From contig NZ_CP029194.1 in the NCBI RefSeq assembly GCF_008642375.1, positions 124,001 through 188,000 on the forward strand: 64,000 nt of DNA, given 5' to 3'. A model generated the notes under the pieces. It did no database searches. It was not told the origin of the DNA and saw only the letters and a list, made by a program, of their open reading frames with translations. Positions 43,503-51,765 of this stretch are shown piece after piece. How positions within the stretch are numbered: the first letter of the stretch is position 1; every line of letters begins with the position of its first letter. A program made the translations under genes and the position numbers. The DNA comes from Streptomyces venezuelae. GTDB lineage: Bacteria; Actinomycetota; Actinomycetes; Streptomycetales; Streptomycetaceae.

Positions 43503-44022
43503 GGTCCACACTCCTGTCACAGTCGTATGAGACGGCGGTCAGAAGACCTCCGTTACGAAGGGCCTCAAGGGCACGGGCTGCGCGGCTCTTCACCGTGCCG
43601 GGAGAACAGCCCAGGACGCCGGCGATCTCTCCCTCGCTGAGCTGGTGGTAGTAACGCAGTACCAGCACAGCCCGCTGAGCCGGCGGGAGAGTCAGTAACA
43701 CGTTGCGCACCGCCATGCCTGTTGCCGTCTGGTCCTCGTGGCCCGGAAGAGCGGCCTCCGGCAGTTGCTCGGACGGCATCTCGGCATGCCACCTCCGTCG
43801 GCGGTCCTTGACCAGCAACCGGACCATCGTGGTGCGCGCGTACGCCTCTGCGGCTTCCAGCCTCCCGATCCGGTGCCATGCGCGATAGGTGCGCAGCAGC
43901 GCCTCTTGCACGAGATCCTCGGCCCGCGGGCCACTGCCCGCCAGCAGCCTGGCCGTCCGCAGGAGTGAGGGGTAACGCGCGCCCATGAACGCCGTAAACG
44001 CCTCGTCCCTTCCGTTGCCCAT
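43495..44022 (-). CDS. SigE-family ECF-like RNA polymerase sigma factor
   Basis: 175 residues from ATG 44022 (AAGGAG nine bases upstream; an earlier ATG at 44049 has none). Region 2: FTAFMGARYPSLLRTARLLAGS and EDLVQEALLRTYRAWHRIG; region 4: LPPAQRAVLVLRYYHQLSEGEIA and CSPGTVKSRAARALEALR. The pattern SLLRTARLL is typical of the SigE family in Streptomyces. The membrane protein downstream likely modulates it. Promoter recognition cannot be told from sequence. Confidence 0.93.
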   Translation of the reverse strand: MGNGRDEAFTAFMGARYPSLLRTARLLAGSGPRAEDLVQEALLRTYRAWHRIGRLEAAEAYARTTMVRLLVKDRRRRWHAEMPSEQLPEAALPGHEDQTATGMAVRNVLLTLPPAQRAVLVLRYYHQLSEGEIAGVLGCSPGTVKSRAARALEALRNGGLLTAVSYDCDRSVDRD

Positions 44023-44504
44023 CCGCTCCACTCCTTGCTGGCCCGCCACCCGGGTCCTTCCCCCTGACAGAGGACCCGGGTGGCGAAGAAGGTTCCACAG
44101 GGGCCGACGAGTGTCCGTGATTGCCCAGCTTCAGCGGAGCTGAAAGTGGACTCGCGAATGACCGGCTCGCTCCGCCCGGGCCCGCAGTCGGGAAGACCGG
44201 CGGGCTGGTCCCTCAAGATGTGCGGCGCCGGATGTGGCATCGGTGTGGGTGCGTTCGAGGATGTGGAGCTCCGCGGAAGACTGGTCATCCGCTTTCCACC
44301 AGGCAACGTCCCTCTCCGCTCTGCCGGAGAGCTTCCCCCGAACCGGATGGAACTGGGACGACGTCGATCCCCCGCCCGCCTGACCACCCCCCTTACCGAA
44401 TGTGCGACAGAACCGAGATTCGGAAACGCTTGTCCGGTGTGTCGGCATCGACCGGTGGTCGACGGAGGTTGCCATGCCTCTGACCGCGGCACGACCGTGG
44501 TCTC
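44023..44504. other. 482-base intergenic region, no gene recognised
   Basis: It lies upstream of the sigma factor and past the end of the minus-strand HEAT gene. Long open frames here are by-products of GC bias. It should contain the sigma promoter, but I saw no clear box. Confidence 0.45.
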
Positions 44505-46007
44505 TCAGCGTCGGGACATCGCCGGCGGGGTGGGGGCGTCGTCCAGGCAGCGGTCGAGGAGAGCGTGCATGCGGGGGACGGGGAGGGACGGGTTGGCGGC
44601 GGCGCCCTCTGCGGTGCGGGGGTCGGCGAGGAGGGCCTCCAGGGCCTCGGGTGACAGGCTCGGGTTGGCGGCGGCTGCCCGGCGCACCGGCGCGTCGGGG
44701 TCTTCCACCGGGGGATCGGCCAGGACGGGATCGGCTGCGGCCAGGGCGCGCACCTGCGGGTCCGGGTGGCCGATGAGATGGCTCGTGCCCGTACGGGGGA
44801 ACGCGGGCAGAGTCAGCAGGTGCGGGCGGTGGGCCGGGCGGGTGACGAAGACGTCCAGGAGGAGGTGCGGCGGCGCCAGCGGGTGATGGCAGGCCAGCCT
44901 GATCCGTACCTCCTCGTCCTCGTCCTGCGCGAGTTCCGCGACGAGTTCCACGGCCAGGCCGGGCCAGCTCGCCGCGACCCGGCGGAGCACCGGTTCCCCG
45001 GACGCCGCACAGGCGACGAACCAGCCCGCTGATGGCCGCGGGGCGGGCTCGGTGATCGGGCAGGTGCAGTCCGGGCCGTGGTCGACGATCCTGTGGATCA
45101 TGTCGTACTCGACCCAGGTGCGGGAGAAGGGATGGAGGCGTGCCCGCGCCCGTACGTCCTCGTCCGGGTCTTTCCTCAGCTCCGCGACCAGGTCCGGCCC
45201 CAGGTCGGGCCGAGAGGCGACCAGCGCGCGGACCCCGGCCTCGGGATGGCGCGCGAGCCGGGCGACGGCGTAGGCCGGGGCGTGGCGATTTCGGGCCAGG
45301 GGGCGCACCGTGCCGTCCGCGAAGCACTGCTCGACGAGCGCCGGGGACAGGGCGCACGTGCCGAACACGAAGACCTGGTTGCGCGGCTCGTAGGACGGCA
45401 GTCGCGCCTCTACTTGTTCCGGATCCAGCACCCAGGTGCTGTTCTGCGCCGCGTCACGGACCGTGGGGTCCGGATCGTCGAGCAGCGCCGCTCGCTGCGC
45501 CGGGGTGAGCGACTCCCAACTCCAAGTGGCCCGTATCCGGAGTTCGGGATGCTCGCGGGCGGGCAGGGAACGGCGGAAGGAGAGCGGGATCTGCCGGGAC
45601 GATTCGAGCACCCCGACAATCTCATCTGCGGTGAGCCTGCCGTCCTCTCCCCCGTCCTGCGCGGTCAGCAGCGTCACGAGGATGTCGTCCGGCAGCGGCC
45701 GGACCCATCGGGGCCGGGACCGGGGGCCGTCGGCGAGCCACGCACGGACGACCCCCGACGGGTCCGTCGCCAGGGGGGCGAGCCGCGCCGGGTCGACGTA
45801 CAGGTTGCGGGCGAGCGCGCTGCGGACGGCTCTGACCGGATGACGCAGGGCCGCGTCGATGACGTCGTCGGGCAGGTCACGACCCTCGCACATCAGCAGG
45901 CCGGCCTCACCGTCCGCTTGATCCATCAGGCGGATCAGTACGTCGGAGGGCACCGCCGGATTGAAAGCGAGGCCGCGCAACCACAGTTCATGCAGGGAGT
46001 CGGACAC
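44505..46007 (-). CDS. HEAT/leucine-rich-variant repeat protein
   Basis: 500 residues from GTG 46007, which has AGGAT eight bases upstream; a GTG at 46028 is possible but its site is too close. The whole protein is made of helical repeats of about 24-48 residues with patterns like DPSGVVRAWLADG, HPVRAVRSALARN, HPEAGVRALVASRPDLG and DEDEEVRIRLACHHPL, as in Streptomyces LRV/HEAT proteins. A cluster near CTCPITEPAP has Cys residues. It is likely a protein-protein scaffold. The 48-residue ORF just upstream ends five bases before this start. Confidence 0.88.
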   Translation of the reverse strand: MSDSLHELWLRGLAFNPAVPSDVLIRLMDQADGEAGLLMCEGRDLPDDVIDAALRHPVRAVRSALARNLYVDPARLAPLATDPSGVVRAWLADGPRSRPRWVRPLPDDILVTLLTAQDGGEDGRLTADEIVGVLESSRQIPLSFRRSLPAREHPELRIRATWSWESLTPAQRAALLDDPDPTVRDAAQNSTWVLDPEQVEARLPSYEPRNQVFVFGTCALSPALVEQCFADGTVRPLARNRHAPAYAVARLARHPEAGVRALVASRPDLGPDLVAELRKDPDEDVRARARLHPFSRTWVEYDMIHRIVDHGPDCTCPITEPAPRPSAGWFVACAASGEPVLRRVAASWPGLAVELVAELAQDEDEEVRIRLACHHPLAPPHLLLDVFVTRPAHRPHLLTLPAFPRTGTSHLIGHPDPQVRALAAADPVLADPPVEDPDAPVRRAAAANPSLSPEALEALLADPRTAEGAAANPSLPVPRMHALLDRCLDDAPTPPAMSRR

Positions 46008-46011
46008 CGCG

Positions 46012-46158
46012 TCATCCTGCCACCTCACCTCCCGAAACGGGTCGCCCGATGCCTGCCGCCTCGACGCTCACCAGCGGGCTCCAGCCGTAGGGCTCGGACA
46101 CGTCGGACCACGTGGCCAGGGGCAGCGATTGCGTGTGGCCTCCGCGCTTTCGAGCCAT
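46012..46158 (-). CDS. 48-residue small protein coupled to the HEAT gene
   Basis: ATG at 46158 with an AAGG site, or 46182 (MSLRRSRS...). The stop lies four bases before the GTG of the HEAT-repeat gene. Sequence pieces HTQSLPLATWSDVSEPYGWS and LVSVEAAGIGRPVSGGEVAG have good codon character. It could be a small partner or a translated leader. No family recognised. Confidence 0.5.
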   Translation of the reverse strand: MARKRGGHTQSLPLATWSDVSEPYGWSPLVSVEAAGIGRPVSGGEVAG

Positions 46159-46233
46159 TGAACGGGACCTTCTCAACGACATGCCGGAGGTGATCGTTGA
46201 ACGTCATGGTCAATCGGGTCCTGTCGGTCGAGG

Positions 46234-46887
46234 TCATGCGTCCCATTGGTCGCAGTACTCGATGTGGATCTCGCGCGCGTCACCGAGAATGCCTTCGTTG
46301 GAGTGGAGTTCGGTGCAGAAGTGCGGGTAGCTCGACTGGCCGGGGACGTATCCGGGGCCGTTGCGGGCGATGTCGAAGAAGTGCCCGGCGGTGTCCCTGA
46401 ACACCTTCGCGCTGCCGGTCATGAACAGGGTCTCGGCGTGGAGATGCTGGTGAAACAGGTCCCGGTTCTCCTTGTAGTGCCGTGCCTCGTAGTCAGCCAC
46501 GGCTTCGTCGGCGTGGCCTGCGCCAGGCAGCGTCACCGTCTGCGGACGCCCTGGGCCGAGCCGTCGTCGTATTTCCTTCCAGCGTGAGGGCGCGAACTGG
46601 AGCGAGTGGTGCAGCAGTACGAGATCAAGCTGCCGTGTGCCGTCTTCCGGCAGCTCGTGGGAGGGGCCACGGTTCCCCCGCATCGGCAGGTGGACCAGCG
46701 AGCGCGGCGAGGAAGCGGCGAGCTTCCATAGCCCACCGATTCGCTGGGCGGCATCCTGATCGAGGTAGGTGTCCAGGTGCCGATCGCGGTCGACGAGCAC
46801 CGCGTGGACCAAGGGCCGGGCTGGTCGGATGACCTTGAACTCCGTTGATCCGAGCCGTGCTTGGTGGATGGTGATGCGTAGCTTCAC
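46234..46887 (-). CDS. Hypothetical protein, 217 residues
   Basis: GTG start with GGAG; its first codons overlap the stop of a short upstream remnant by four bases (GTGA). Pieces: LRITIHQARLGSTEFKVIRP, LVLLHHSLQFAPSRWKEI, ADYEARHYKENRDLFHQHLH and a C-terminal HFCTELHSNEGILGDAREIH. It is rich in His, and the C-terminal part has an HFC...H arrangement that might bind metal. I recognise no family. Confidence 0.72.
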   Translation of the reverse strand: MKLRITIHQARLGSTEFKVIRPARPLVHAVLVDRDRHLDTYLDQDAAQRIGGLWKLAASSPRSLVHLPMRGNRGPSHELPEDGTRQLDLVLLHHSLQFAPSRWKEIRRRLGPGRPQTVTLPGAGHADEAVADYEARHYKENRDLFHQHLHAETLFMTGSAKVFRDTAGHFFDIARNGPGYVPGQSSYPHFCTELHSNEGILGDAREIHIEYCDQWDA

Positions 46888-47036
46888 TGGTTCTCCAGGA
46901 CTCGGCGGCTGACATCGGCCGCGTAAGGGGCCCAGTCGCCGACTGATGCCTTCTCCGATCGGACGGCGACTCGGATGTGGACGCCGAGTACCCGGGCGAT
47001 GACGGCGGCGGGCAGTTCGGGCCTCCAGGCCGGAAG
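46884..47036 (-). pseudogene. Integrase-like C-terminal remnant
   Basis: The end of a reading frame reads AWRPELPAAVIARVLGVHIR followed by VAVRSEKASVGDWAPYAADVSRR, which resembles the C-terminus of Streptomyces integrase-like proteins (LPAAVxARxLGxHxxxAVxWQRxSAGDW). There is no proper start; its stop is coupled to the next gene by GTGA. Assignment uncertain. Confidence 0.4.
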
Positions 47037-47137
47037 AAACCTGGCCCACACTCCGCCACGATGTGCCCACATCCCGTATGGACAGCCGATGAAGTAGCGA
47101 AACACCCGCGGCCCCGCCGTAGGGGTGAGAGATGAGG

Positions 47138-47455
47138 TCAGGTACGAACCAGTGAGGCATGGATGCGGGCGATGGCCCGCAGCACCTCGTCACGGTTCTT
47201 GGCCTGCTGCATCCATGCGGGCAGGCGGGCCACCACGGTCATCCTTCGGCCGTGGTCGTGCCAGGGAATCCCTTCACGCAGCGGTGCCTGCGCAAATCGT
47301 TTGATCAGGTCCAGGTGTTCCAGGTTGGAGGCCCATACCCACCCGCGCCGGGTCTCGGTCTGCAGCCAGAGACGGACATCGAAGTACGGGTCTGAGGCCG
47401 GCGCGTGCCAGTCCCGATGCAAGGCCACACCACCACGTGTCCATTCCTTCGCCAT
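47138..47455 (-). CDS. Small hypothetical protein, 105 residues
   Basis: ATG at 47455. Contents: MAKEWTRGGVALHRDWHAPA, FDVRLWLQTETRRGWVWASN and the helical end WMQQAKNRDEVLRAIARIHA. The mix of Trp and basic residues with a terminal helix is unlike any family I know. Neighbours are a remnant and a P-loop kinase. Confidence 0.6.
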   Translation of the reverse strand: MAKEWTRGGVALHRDWHAPASDPYFDVRLWLQTETRRGWVWASNLEHLDLIKRFAQAPLREGIPWHDHGRRMTVVARLPAWMQQAKNRDEVLRAIARIHASLVRT

Positions 47456-47538
47456 CCCGCAGCTCCGACAAACGAGACGCCTCGGACAAGTACGCGCCCC
47501 AGCACCGAAAGCGCCTAAAGATTGAAGATCACGCAAGG

Positions 47539-47554
47539 GCCTGTCCGGCGGGTC
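47539..47554. repeat. IS-end-like motif GCCTGTCCGGCGGGTC, copy 1
   Basis: Identical 16-mer also at 56968-56983. This motif resembles terminal repeats of Streptomyces IS5-type elements. No intact element joins the two copies. Confidence 0.55.
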
Positions 47555-47610
47555 AGTTCGGGCCGGTGCGGGCACGCCTGACACGGGGGCGCTGTCACGG
47601 GCCGCAGCCG

Positions 47611-48135
47611 TCACGCGAACGACGGCCACCGATCGGCGGCCCACTCCACCCAGCCGACCCAGCCGGGCGGCGGGCCCGCTGCCCCACGCCCCTCCAGCTC
47701 CGCCGCGTCGGGCTCCTCAAAGTGCGCCCGCCCGTGAAGGATGTCGCCCTCGGACATGGGCAACGTCTCCTGGGGGACGGTCGCCCAGCGATGTGCGATA
47801 CGAGCGCGCTGGGTCTCATCGTCCACCGGCAGGTAGACCATGCGGAAGCACGCGCCCTCGGCCTCCACCAGCCAGCGGATCGCCGACCGCTCGGCCCGTG
47901 ACCAACAGCCGTAGTCGAGGACGACGTTGGTGCTCAGCTTGACCGCCTCCAAGGCGAGCCAGAGCATGCGCCCCTCCAGCACGTCGCGCCTCCCGTCCGC
48001 CTCCGCTTCGCCGAACAGGGGAATCATCCAATCGTCGGGTGTCAGACGCAGGGCGCCGTACTCCACGGCGAGCTGCCGAGCTCTCGTCGTCTTGCCGGCC
48101 CCTGGCAGGCCGACCATCAAAAACAACGTGGTCAC
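47611..48135 (-). CDS. P-loop kinase/AAA_33 (zeta-toxin-like ATPase)
   Basis: 174 residues, GTG at 48135 just before TLFLMVGLPGAGKTTRARQL, the Walker A loop. Walker B-like strand VVLDYGCWSRAER follows; the lid has YLPVDDETQRARIAHRW. This is the small AAA_33 kinase family (polynucleotide kinase/zeta-like) that phosphorylates small substrates. The GTG was chosen because it starts the first strand. Single gene. Confidence 0.9.
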   Translation of the reverse strand: MTTLFLMVGLPGAGKTTRARQLAVEYGALRLTPDDWMIPLFGEAEADGRRDVLEGRMLWLALEAVKLSTNVVLDYGCWSRAERSAIRWLVEAEGACFRMVYLPVDDETQRARIAHRWATVPQETLPMSEGDILHGRAHFEEPDAAELEGRGAAGPPPGWVGWVEWAADRWPSFA

Positions 48136-48261
48136 GCGCAGATCATGGCAGGGAAGTGCATAGCCCTCTACCGACGGCTCGGATTTCACGCTCCGCCGCC
48201 GAGCGTGCCGGCGCTGGCACCTCGCGAAGGTTCCGCGCCCGCGCCCTTCGGGGCAGCGAAC

Positions 48262-49022
48262 ACCCACGCCGATCTCTCCCGCAGCTTCGTCGAGTTGGTG
48301 ACCCGGTGAAGCCTGGAAGCACGGCGGGCCTGCCACCCGACGCGCGGATCGTTCCGCTCCAGGCCCCTCCGGAGAAGCTCCCCCTGGTCATGTCGCGGAT
48401 CGAGGAGACCAGCGCCCGGCTCGACGGATGGCGTGATCGGTTCGAAGGGCTCCACATCCTCATGTTCTCCTCTCCGGACGTCGACGGCGCGGCGAAGCGG
48501 CGCTCACCGCTGCCGGCGCCGGGCACGGCGGGGTGAACGCCGTCGGCCGACCGGCCGAGACGCCCAACGGCGTGCGCACGGAGCCCGTTCGCCACCTGGA
48601 GATCGACGGGGCACCGGAAGGCCGGATCGGCGTCGTTGCCGATTCGGACCCGGAATTCCAGCAACACCCGTCACCTCGGTCACCCCGACGGTGCCCAGGG
48701 CCTTGTCGAGGCGGTGCTCTGCGTACCTGACGGGCAACTCTCCCTGGTGAGCGAGCGGTACGAGCGGTATCTGGGACGCCCGCTCTCCCCAGAGGGGCCG
48801 GTCACCTTCGTGACCAAGGCCGACCTCCTGGATCTGCTGCCGGGTGAGGATCCGCCCGCATCCCCGGCGCTTGTCGCCTGCACAGTTGCCGTCCCGGACA
48901 TTGCCCGGGTACGGGCGCTGCTCGCGGAGAACGGACTGCCCGTACGCCGGACGTCCCGAGAGGAGCTCTTCGTTCCGGCAGAAGCGCCCCTCGGTGCCGC
49001 TCTGATCTTCCGGGAGAGCTGA
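48262..49022 (+). pseudogene. VOC (glyoxalase-like) family gene with several frameshifts
   Basis: Pieces in three frames: THADLSRSFVELV, then PLQAPPEKLPLVMSRIEETS and DRFEGLHILMFSSPD, then VNAVGRPAETPNGVRTEPVR with VVADSDPEF, then TRHLGHPDGAQGLVEAVLCV, GRPLSPEGPVTFVTKADLLD, and SREELFVPAEAPLGAALIF. Together they form a two-module glyoxalase-like protein of about 250 residues. Frame changes are near 48305, 48498 and 48660, so it is inactive. Confidence 0.7.
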
Positions 49023-49196
49023 GAAGGTCCCGCAACCCGCGGAGGCACCGCTCGCCCTGCCACGAGGGAGCCTCCACCGTTCGGGGCATGCGACTGCGCC
49101 GCAGCATCGAACCGGCAGTCCGCTCAGCGGTCGGGCCGTGGTTGACGGGGACGGCGGCGAGCAGCGAACGTGACCGGCATGGGGAGAGAACACCGG

Positions 49197-50171
49197 ATGC
49201 CGATGCTGCTCGTCTGCCTGATCCTGGCGGGCGCGCTCGCCGCCTGCGCCCTCAGCGCGACACGCACCGGCGGGTCTCACGCGGCACCGTCCGCCGGGCC
49301 GGCGCCCGAGGATTACGTCGACCTCCGGACCGTGACACCCACCCCACCCGCGCCTCAACCCGGCCCGGACGGCTCCGCCGGCAGTTTCACCGTCGACTGC
49401 GGGCGGAACGAGGAAGGGCACTACAACCAGGACAACCTGGTCGTCTCGCCGGGCCTGCCCGGAGGCGCCCACCACACCCATGCGTACGTGGGAAACCTGT
49501 CCACCGACGCCTCCTCCACGGACGGGAGCCTGGCGTCCGCGCCCACGACCTGCCGGGACGGGGACCGCTCCACGTACTACTGGCCCGTGTTGCGCCGCAC
49601 CGACCGGCCCGCGACCGAGACGCACGAGACGGCCGCCGGACACGGGAACGCCGGCCAGATCCTCCAGCCCGTCAAAGTACGACTGGAGTTCCGCGGGAAC
49701 CCGGCCGGCAAGGTGGTGGCGATGCCCCGGTTCCTGCGCGCGCTCACCGGGGACGCCGTGGCGTTCACGGCGCGCACCGACGAGGCGGTGCGGGCACAGT
49801 GGGGCTGTTCGAGCCTCCCCGACCGTTCCACCACGCGCTATCCGCGCTGCCCCGAGAGCGACCGGCTCACCCGTACGCTCGTCTTCCCGAGCTGCTGGAA
49901 CGGGCTCGACACCCGCTCCACCGGCCAGTCCCATCTGCGATTCCCCGCGGCCAACGGGGTCTGCCCCGGGGACACCTTCGCCGTGCCGGAGTTGCGGATC
50001 GGCCTGGAATACGAGGCGCTGCCCGACGGCGTACCGATCGCGCTGGACTCCTTCCCGGAGCAGCGTCACAGCCCCGAGACCGATCACGCCATGTTCGTGA
50101 ACGTGATGGCCGAGAGCCGCATGACGCAGCTCGTCGGCTGCCTCAACGACGGTCGCCACTGCCACACTTGA
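49197..50171 (+). CDS. DUF1996 secreted lipoprotein-like protein
   Basis: 324 residues from the ATG at 49197 (GGGGAGAG eight bases upstream; ATG 49179 and GTG 49170 are earlier). The N-terminus LLVCLILAGALAACALSA is a signal with LAAC lipobox. DUF1996 features: HHTHAYVGN, YWPVLRR, GWNG-like VFPSCWNGLD, SHLRFPA and CPGDTFAVPELRIGLEYE. This family occurs in fungal and streptomycete secreted proteins; its role is unknown, perhaps a carbohydrate-active enzyme or binding protein. It sits ahead of the ECF sigma operon with a 45-base gap before the ECF promoter motif. Confidence 0.93.
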   Translation: MPMLLVCLILAGALAACALSATRTGGSHAAPSAGPAPEDYVDLRTVTPTPPAPQPGPDGSAGSFTVDCGRNEEGHYNQDNLVVSPGLPGGAHHTHAYVGNLSTDASSTDGSLASAPTTCRDGDRSTYYWPVLRRTDRPATETHETAAGHGNAGQILQPVKVRLEFRGNPAGKVVAMPRFLRALTGDAVAFTARTDEAVRAQWGCSSLPDRSTTRYPRCPESDRLTRTLVFPSCWNGLDTRSTGQSHLRFPAANGVCPGDTFAVPELRIGLEYEALPDGVPIALDSFPEQRHSPETDHAMFVNVMAESRMTQLVGCLNDGRHCHT

Positions 50172-50191
50172 GCAATGTGACGCAGATCACG

Positions 50192-50218
50192 TGAACCGTG
50201 CGGTCCGGGGCCTCGTGT
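50192..50218 (+). promoter_or_regulatory. ECF-type promoter of the sigma operon
   Basis: TGAACC (50192-50197), 16-base spacer, CGTGT (50214-50218), ending about 38 bases before the sigma ATG. The same pair occurs before the lipoprotein gene at 51690-51717. This fits an ECF -35 GAAC and -10 CGT. Confidence 0.7.
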
Positions 50219-50255
50219 GGGTCACGACACAGGCGACTTCGGACGGAGCGGGGAG

Positions 50256-50840
50256 ATGGCCGGACCACTGTGGCCCCGTAGCAGGCGGGGCTCCACCGAT
50301 GAGGCATTGATCAGGACGGTGTACGAGGAACACGGCAACGCCCTGCTCGCGTACGCGACACGGCTGACGGGCGACCGGGCCACGGCCGAGGACGTCGTCC
50401 AGGAGACCCTGATCCGGGCCTGGCGGCACGCGGACGCCCTGGTCAACGGAAAGGGATCGGTGCGCGGCTGGCTGCTCACGGTGGCCCGCAACATCATCAC
50501 CGACCGGTACCGCGCCAAGGCCGCGCGGCCGACCGAGATAGCCGAGTCCCCGGCGACGCCGCCGCTGGAGGACGACCACGCCGAGGCAGTCGTGGACACG
50601 ATGAGCATGCTCGGCGCGCTGGACCGGCTGACACCGGAACACCGTGACGTGCTCACGGAGCTCTACTACCGCGAGCGCAGCGTCGCCGAGACCGCCGACA
50701 CCCTCGGCATCCCGGCCGGGACAGTGAAGTCCCGCTCGCACTACGCGCTGAAGGCGCTGCGCGCGTTGTTCCATGAACATGAGACCGATCAGCCGGGCGT
50801 GCCGGAACACCGGTCCGGACTGAGGGAGGTGGTGGCATGA
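50256..50840 (+). CDS. ECF RNA polymerase sigma factor (SigK/SigL-like)
   Basis: 194 residues; ATG 50256 with a GGAG site. Region 2: VYEEHGNALLAYATRLTGDR then EDVVQETLIRAWRHADAL; region 4: LTPEHRDVLTELYYRERSV and IPAGTVKSRSHYALKALR. It overlaps the anti-sigma gene by four bases (ATGA). The pair is probably autoregulated through the TGAACC/CGTGT promoter shared with the lipoprotein gene downstream. Confidence 0.95.
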   Translation: MAGPLWPRSRRGSTDEALIRTVYEEHGNALLAYATRLTGDRATAEDVVQETLIRAWRHADALVNGKGSVRGWLLTVARNIITDRYRAKAARPTEIAESPATPPLEDDHAEAVVDTMSMLGALDRLTPEHRDVLTELYYRERSVAETADTLGIPAGTVKSRSHYALKALRALFHEHETDQPGVPEHRSGLREVVA

Positions 50841-51577
50841 ACCGGCAGCAGCACGACGAGGAGGTCCTGCTCGGTCCGTACGCGCTCGGAGTGCTCGACG
50901 AGGCCGACGTCCGCAACGTCGAGACACACGTGGCCCAGTGCTCGACGTGCCGGGAGGAGCTGGTCTCGCTGCGCGAGCTGGAGACCGCGCTCGGCGAAGT
51001 ACCGCCCGAGGCGTTCCTCGACGGGCCGCCCCAGGGCGGCGAACTGATGCTCCAGCGCACGCTCGGGCAGATGCGGAACGAGCGCGCGGGAGGGCAACGG
51101 CGGCGTGCGGCCCTGGCCGGCCTGGCGGCGGCCGCGGCGCTGGCCGGGGTCTTCTGGGCGGGAACGGTCACCGGGACCGGCAGCCCACCGGTCGCGGCAC
51201 CACCGCCGCCCCTGCCGACGGCCACCGGAACGGTCACACCGGCTCCCCCGCCACCGGGTACAAGGGTGGCCTCGGCGACGGACCCGGCCAGCGGGACCCG
51301 GATGACGGTACGGGTCACCCCGGCGGCCGCCTGGGTGCGGGTGCACGCTGCGGTGACCGGGCTGCCGCCCGGCGAGCGCTGCACGCTCGTCGTCGTCGGG
51401 CGCGACGGCAGCCGGACCACCGCGGGCAGCTGGGTCGTGGGGGCCGGTGAGCACTCGGGCGAGGGCAAGGGCGCGTCGCTGGACGGATCGGCGGCGGTCG
51501 ACCCCAAGGACGTGCGGGAGATCGTCGTCGAGAACGAGGAGGGCAAACGGTTCGTGACCGTACCCCTGGATGCCTGA
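50837..51577 (+). CDS. Zinc-binding anti-sigma factor (RskA-like), membrane-bound
   Basis: 246 residues. The N-terminus carries the ZAS motif: His31, Cys35 and Cys38 in ETHVAQCSTCREELV. One membrane helix (AALAGLAAAAALAGVFWAGT) follows near residue 95. The outer part is Pro-rich (PPVAAPPPPLPTATG), then an RskA-type beta domain with MTVRVTPAAAWVRVHAAVTG and TLVVVGRDGSR. Release by regulated proteolysis is known for relatives. It binds and silences the sigma factor encoded just upstream. Confidence 0.94.
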   Translation: MNRQQHDEEVLLGPYALGVLDEADVRNVETHVAQCSTCREELVSLRELETALGEVPPEAFLDGPPQGGELMLQRTLGQMRNERAGGQRRRAALAGLAAAAALAGVFWAGTVTGTGSPPVAAPPPPLPTATGTVTPAPPPPGTRVASATDPASGTRMTVRVTPAAAWVRVHAAVTGLPPGERCTLVVVGRDGSRTTAGSWVVGAGEHSGEGKGASLDGSAAVDPKDVREIVVENEEGKRFVTVPLDA

Positions 51578-51615
51578 TCCCTGCCCCTCCGCCCGTGCGC
51601 GGCGCTTCGCACGCC

Positions 51616-51654
51616 AACGCCGGCCGGTCCCGACACTCGGGGCCGGCCGGCGTT
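51616..51654 (+). terminator. Hairpin after the sigma/anti-sigma operon
   Basis: AACGCCGGCCGGTCCCGA pairs with TCGGGGCCGGCCGGCGTT: 18 base pairs (one G-U), loop of three. It begins 38 bases after the anti-sigma stop. An A8 run follows 12 bases downstream on the plus strand. Confidence 0.85.
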
Positions 51655-51689
51655 CGCGTGTCCCCGAAAAAAAATTCCTCGGGATTCGT

Positions 51690-51717
51690 TGAACCCACCC
51701 CCTGACGGGCCTCGTGT
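51690..51717 (+). promoter_or_regulatory. ECF-type promoter of the lipoprotein gene
   Basis: TGAACC (51690-51695), 17-base spacer, CGTGT (51713-51717), the same boxes and the shared GGGCCTCGTGT run seen before the sigma gene. The start codon is 48 bases downstream. Confidence 0.7.
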
Positions 51718-51765
51718 CTCCGATGCAAGCAGATACCGATGAAGTATCCGAACAGGGGTGTTCTC

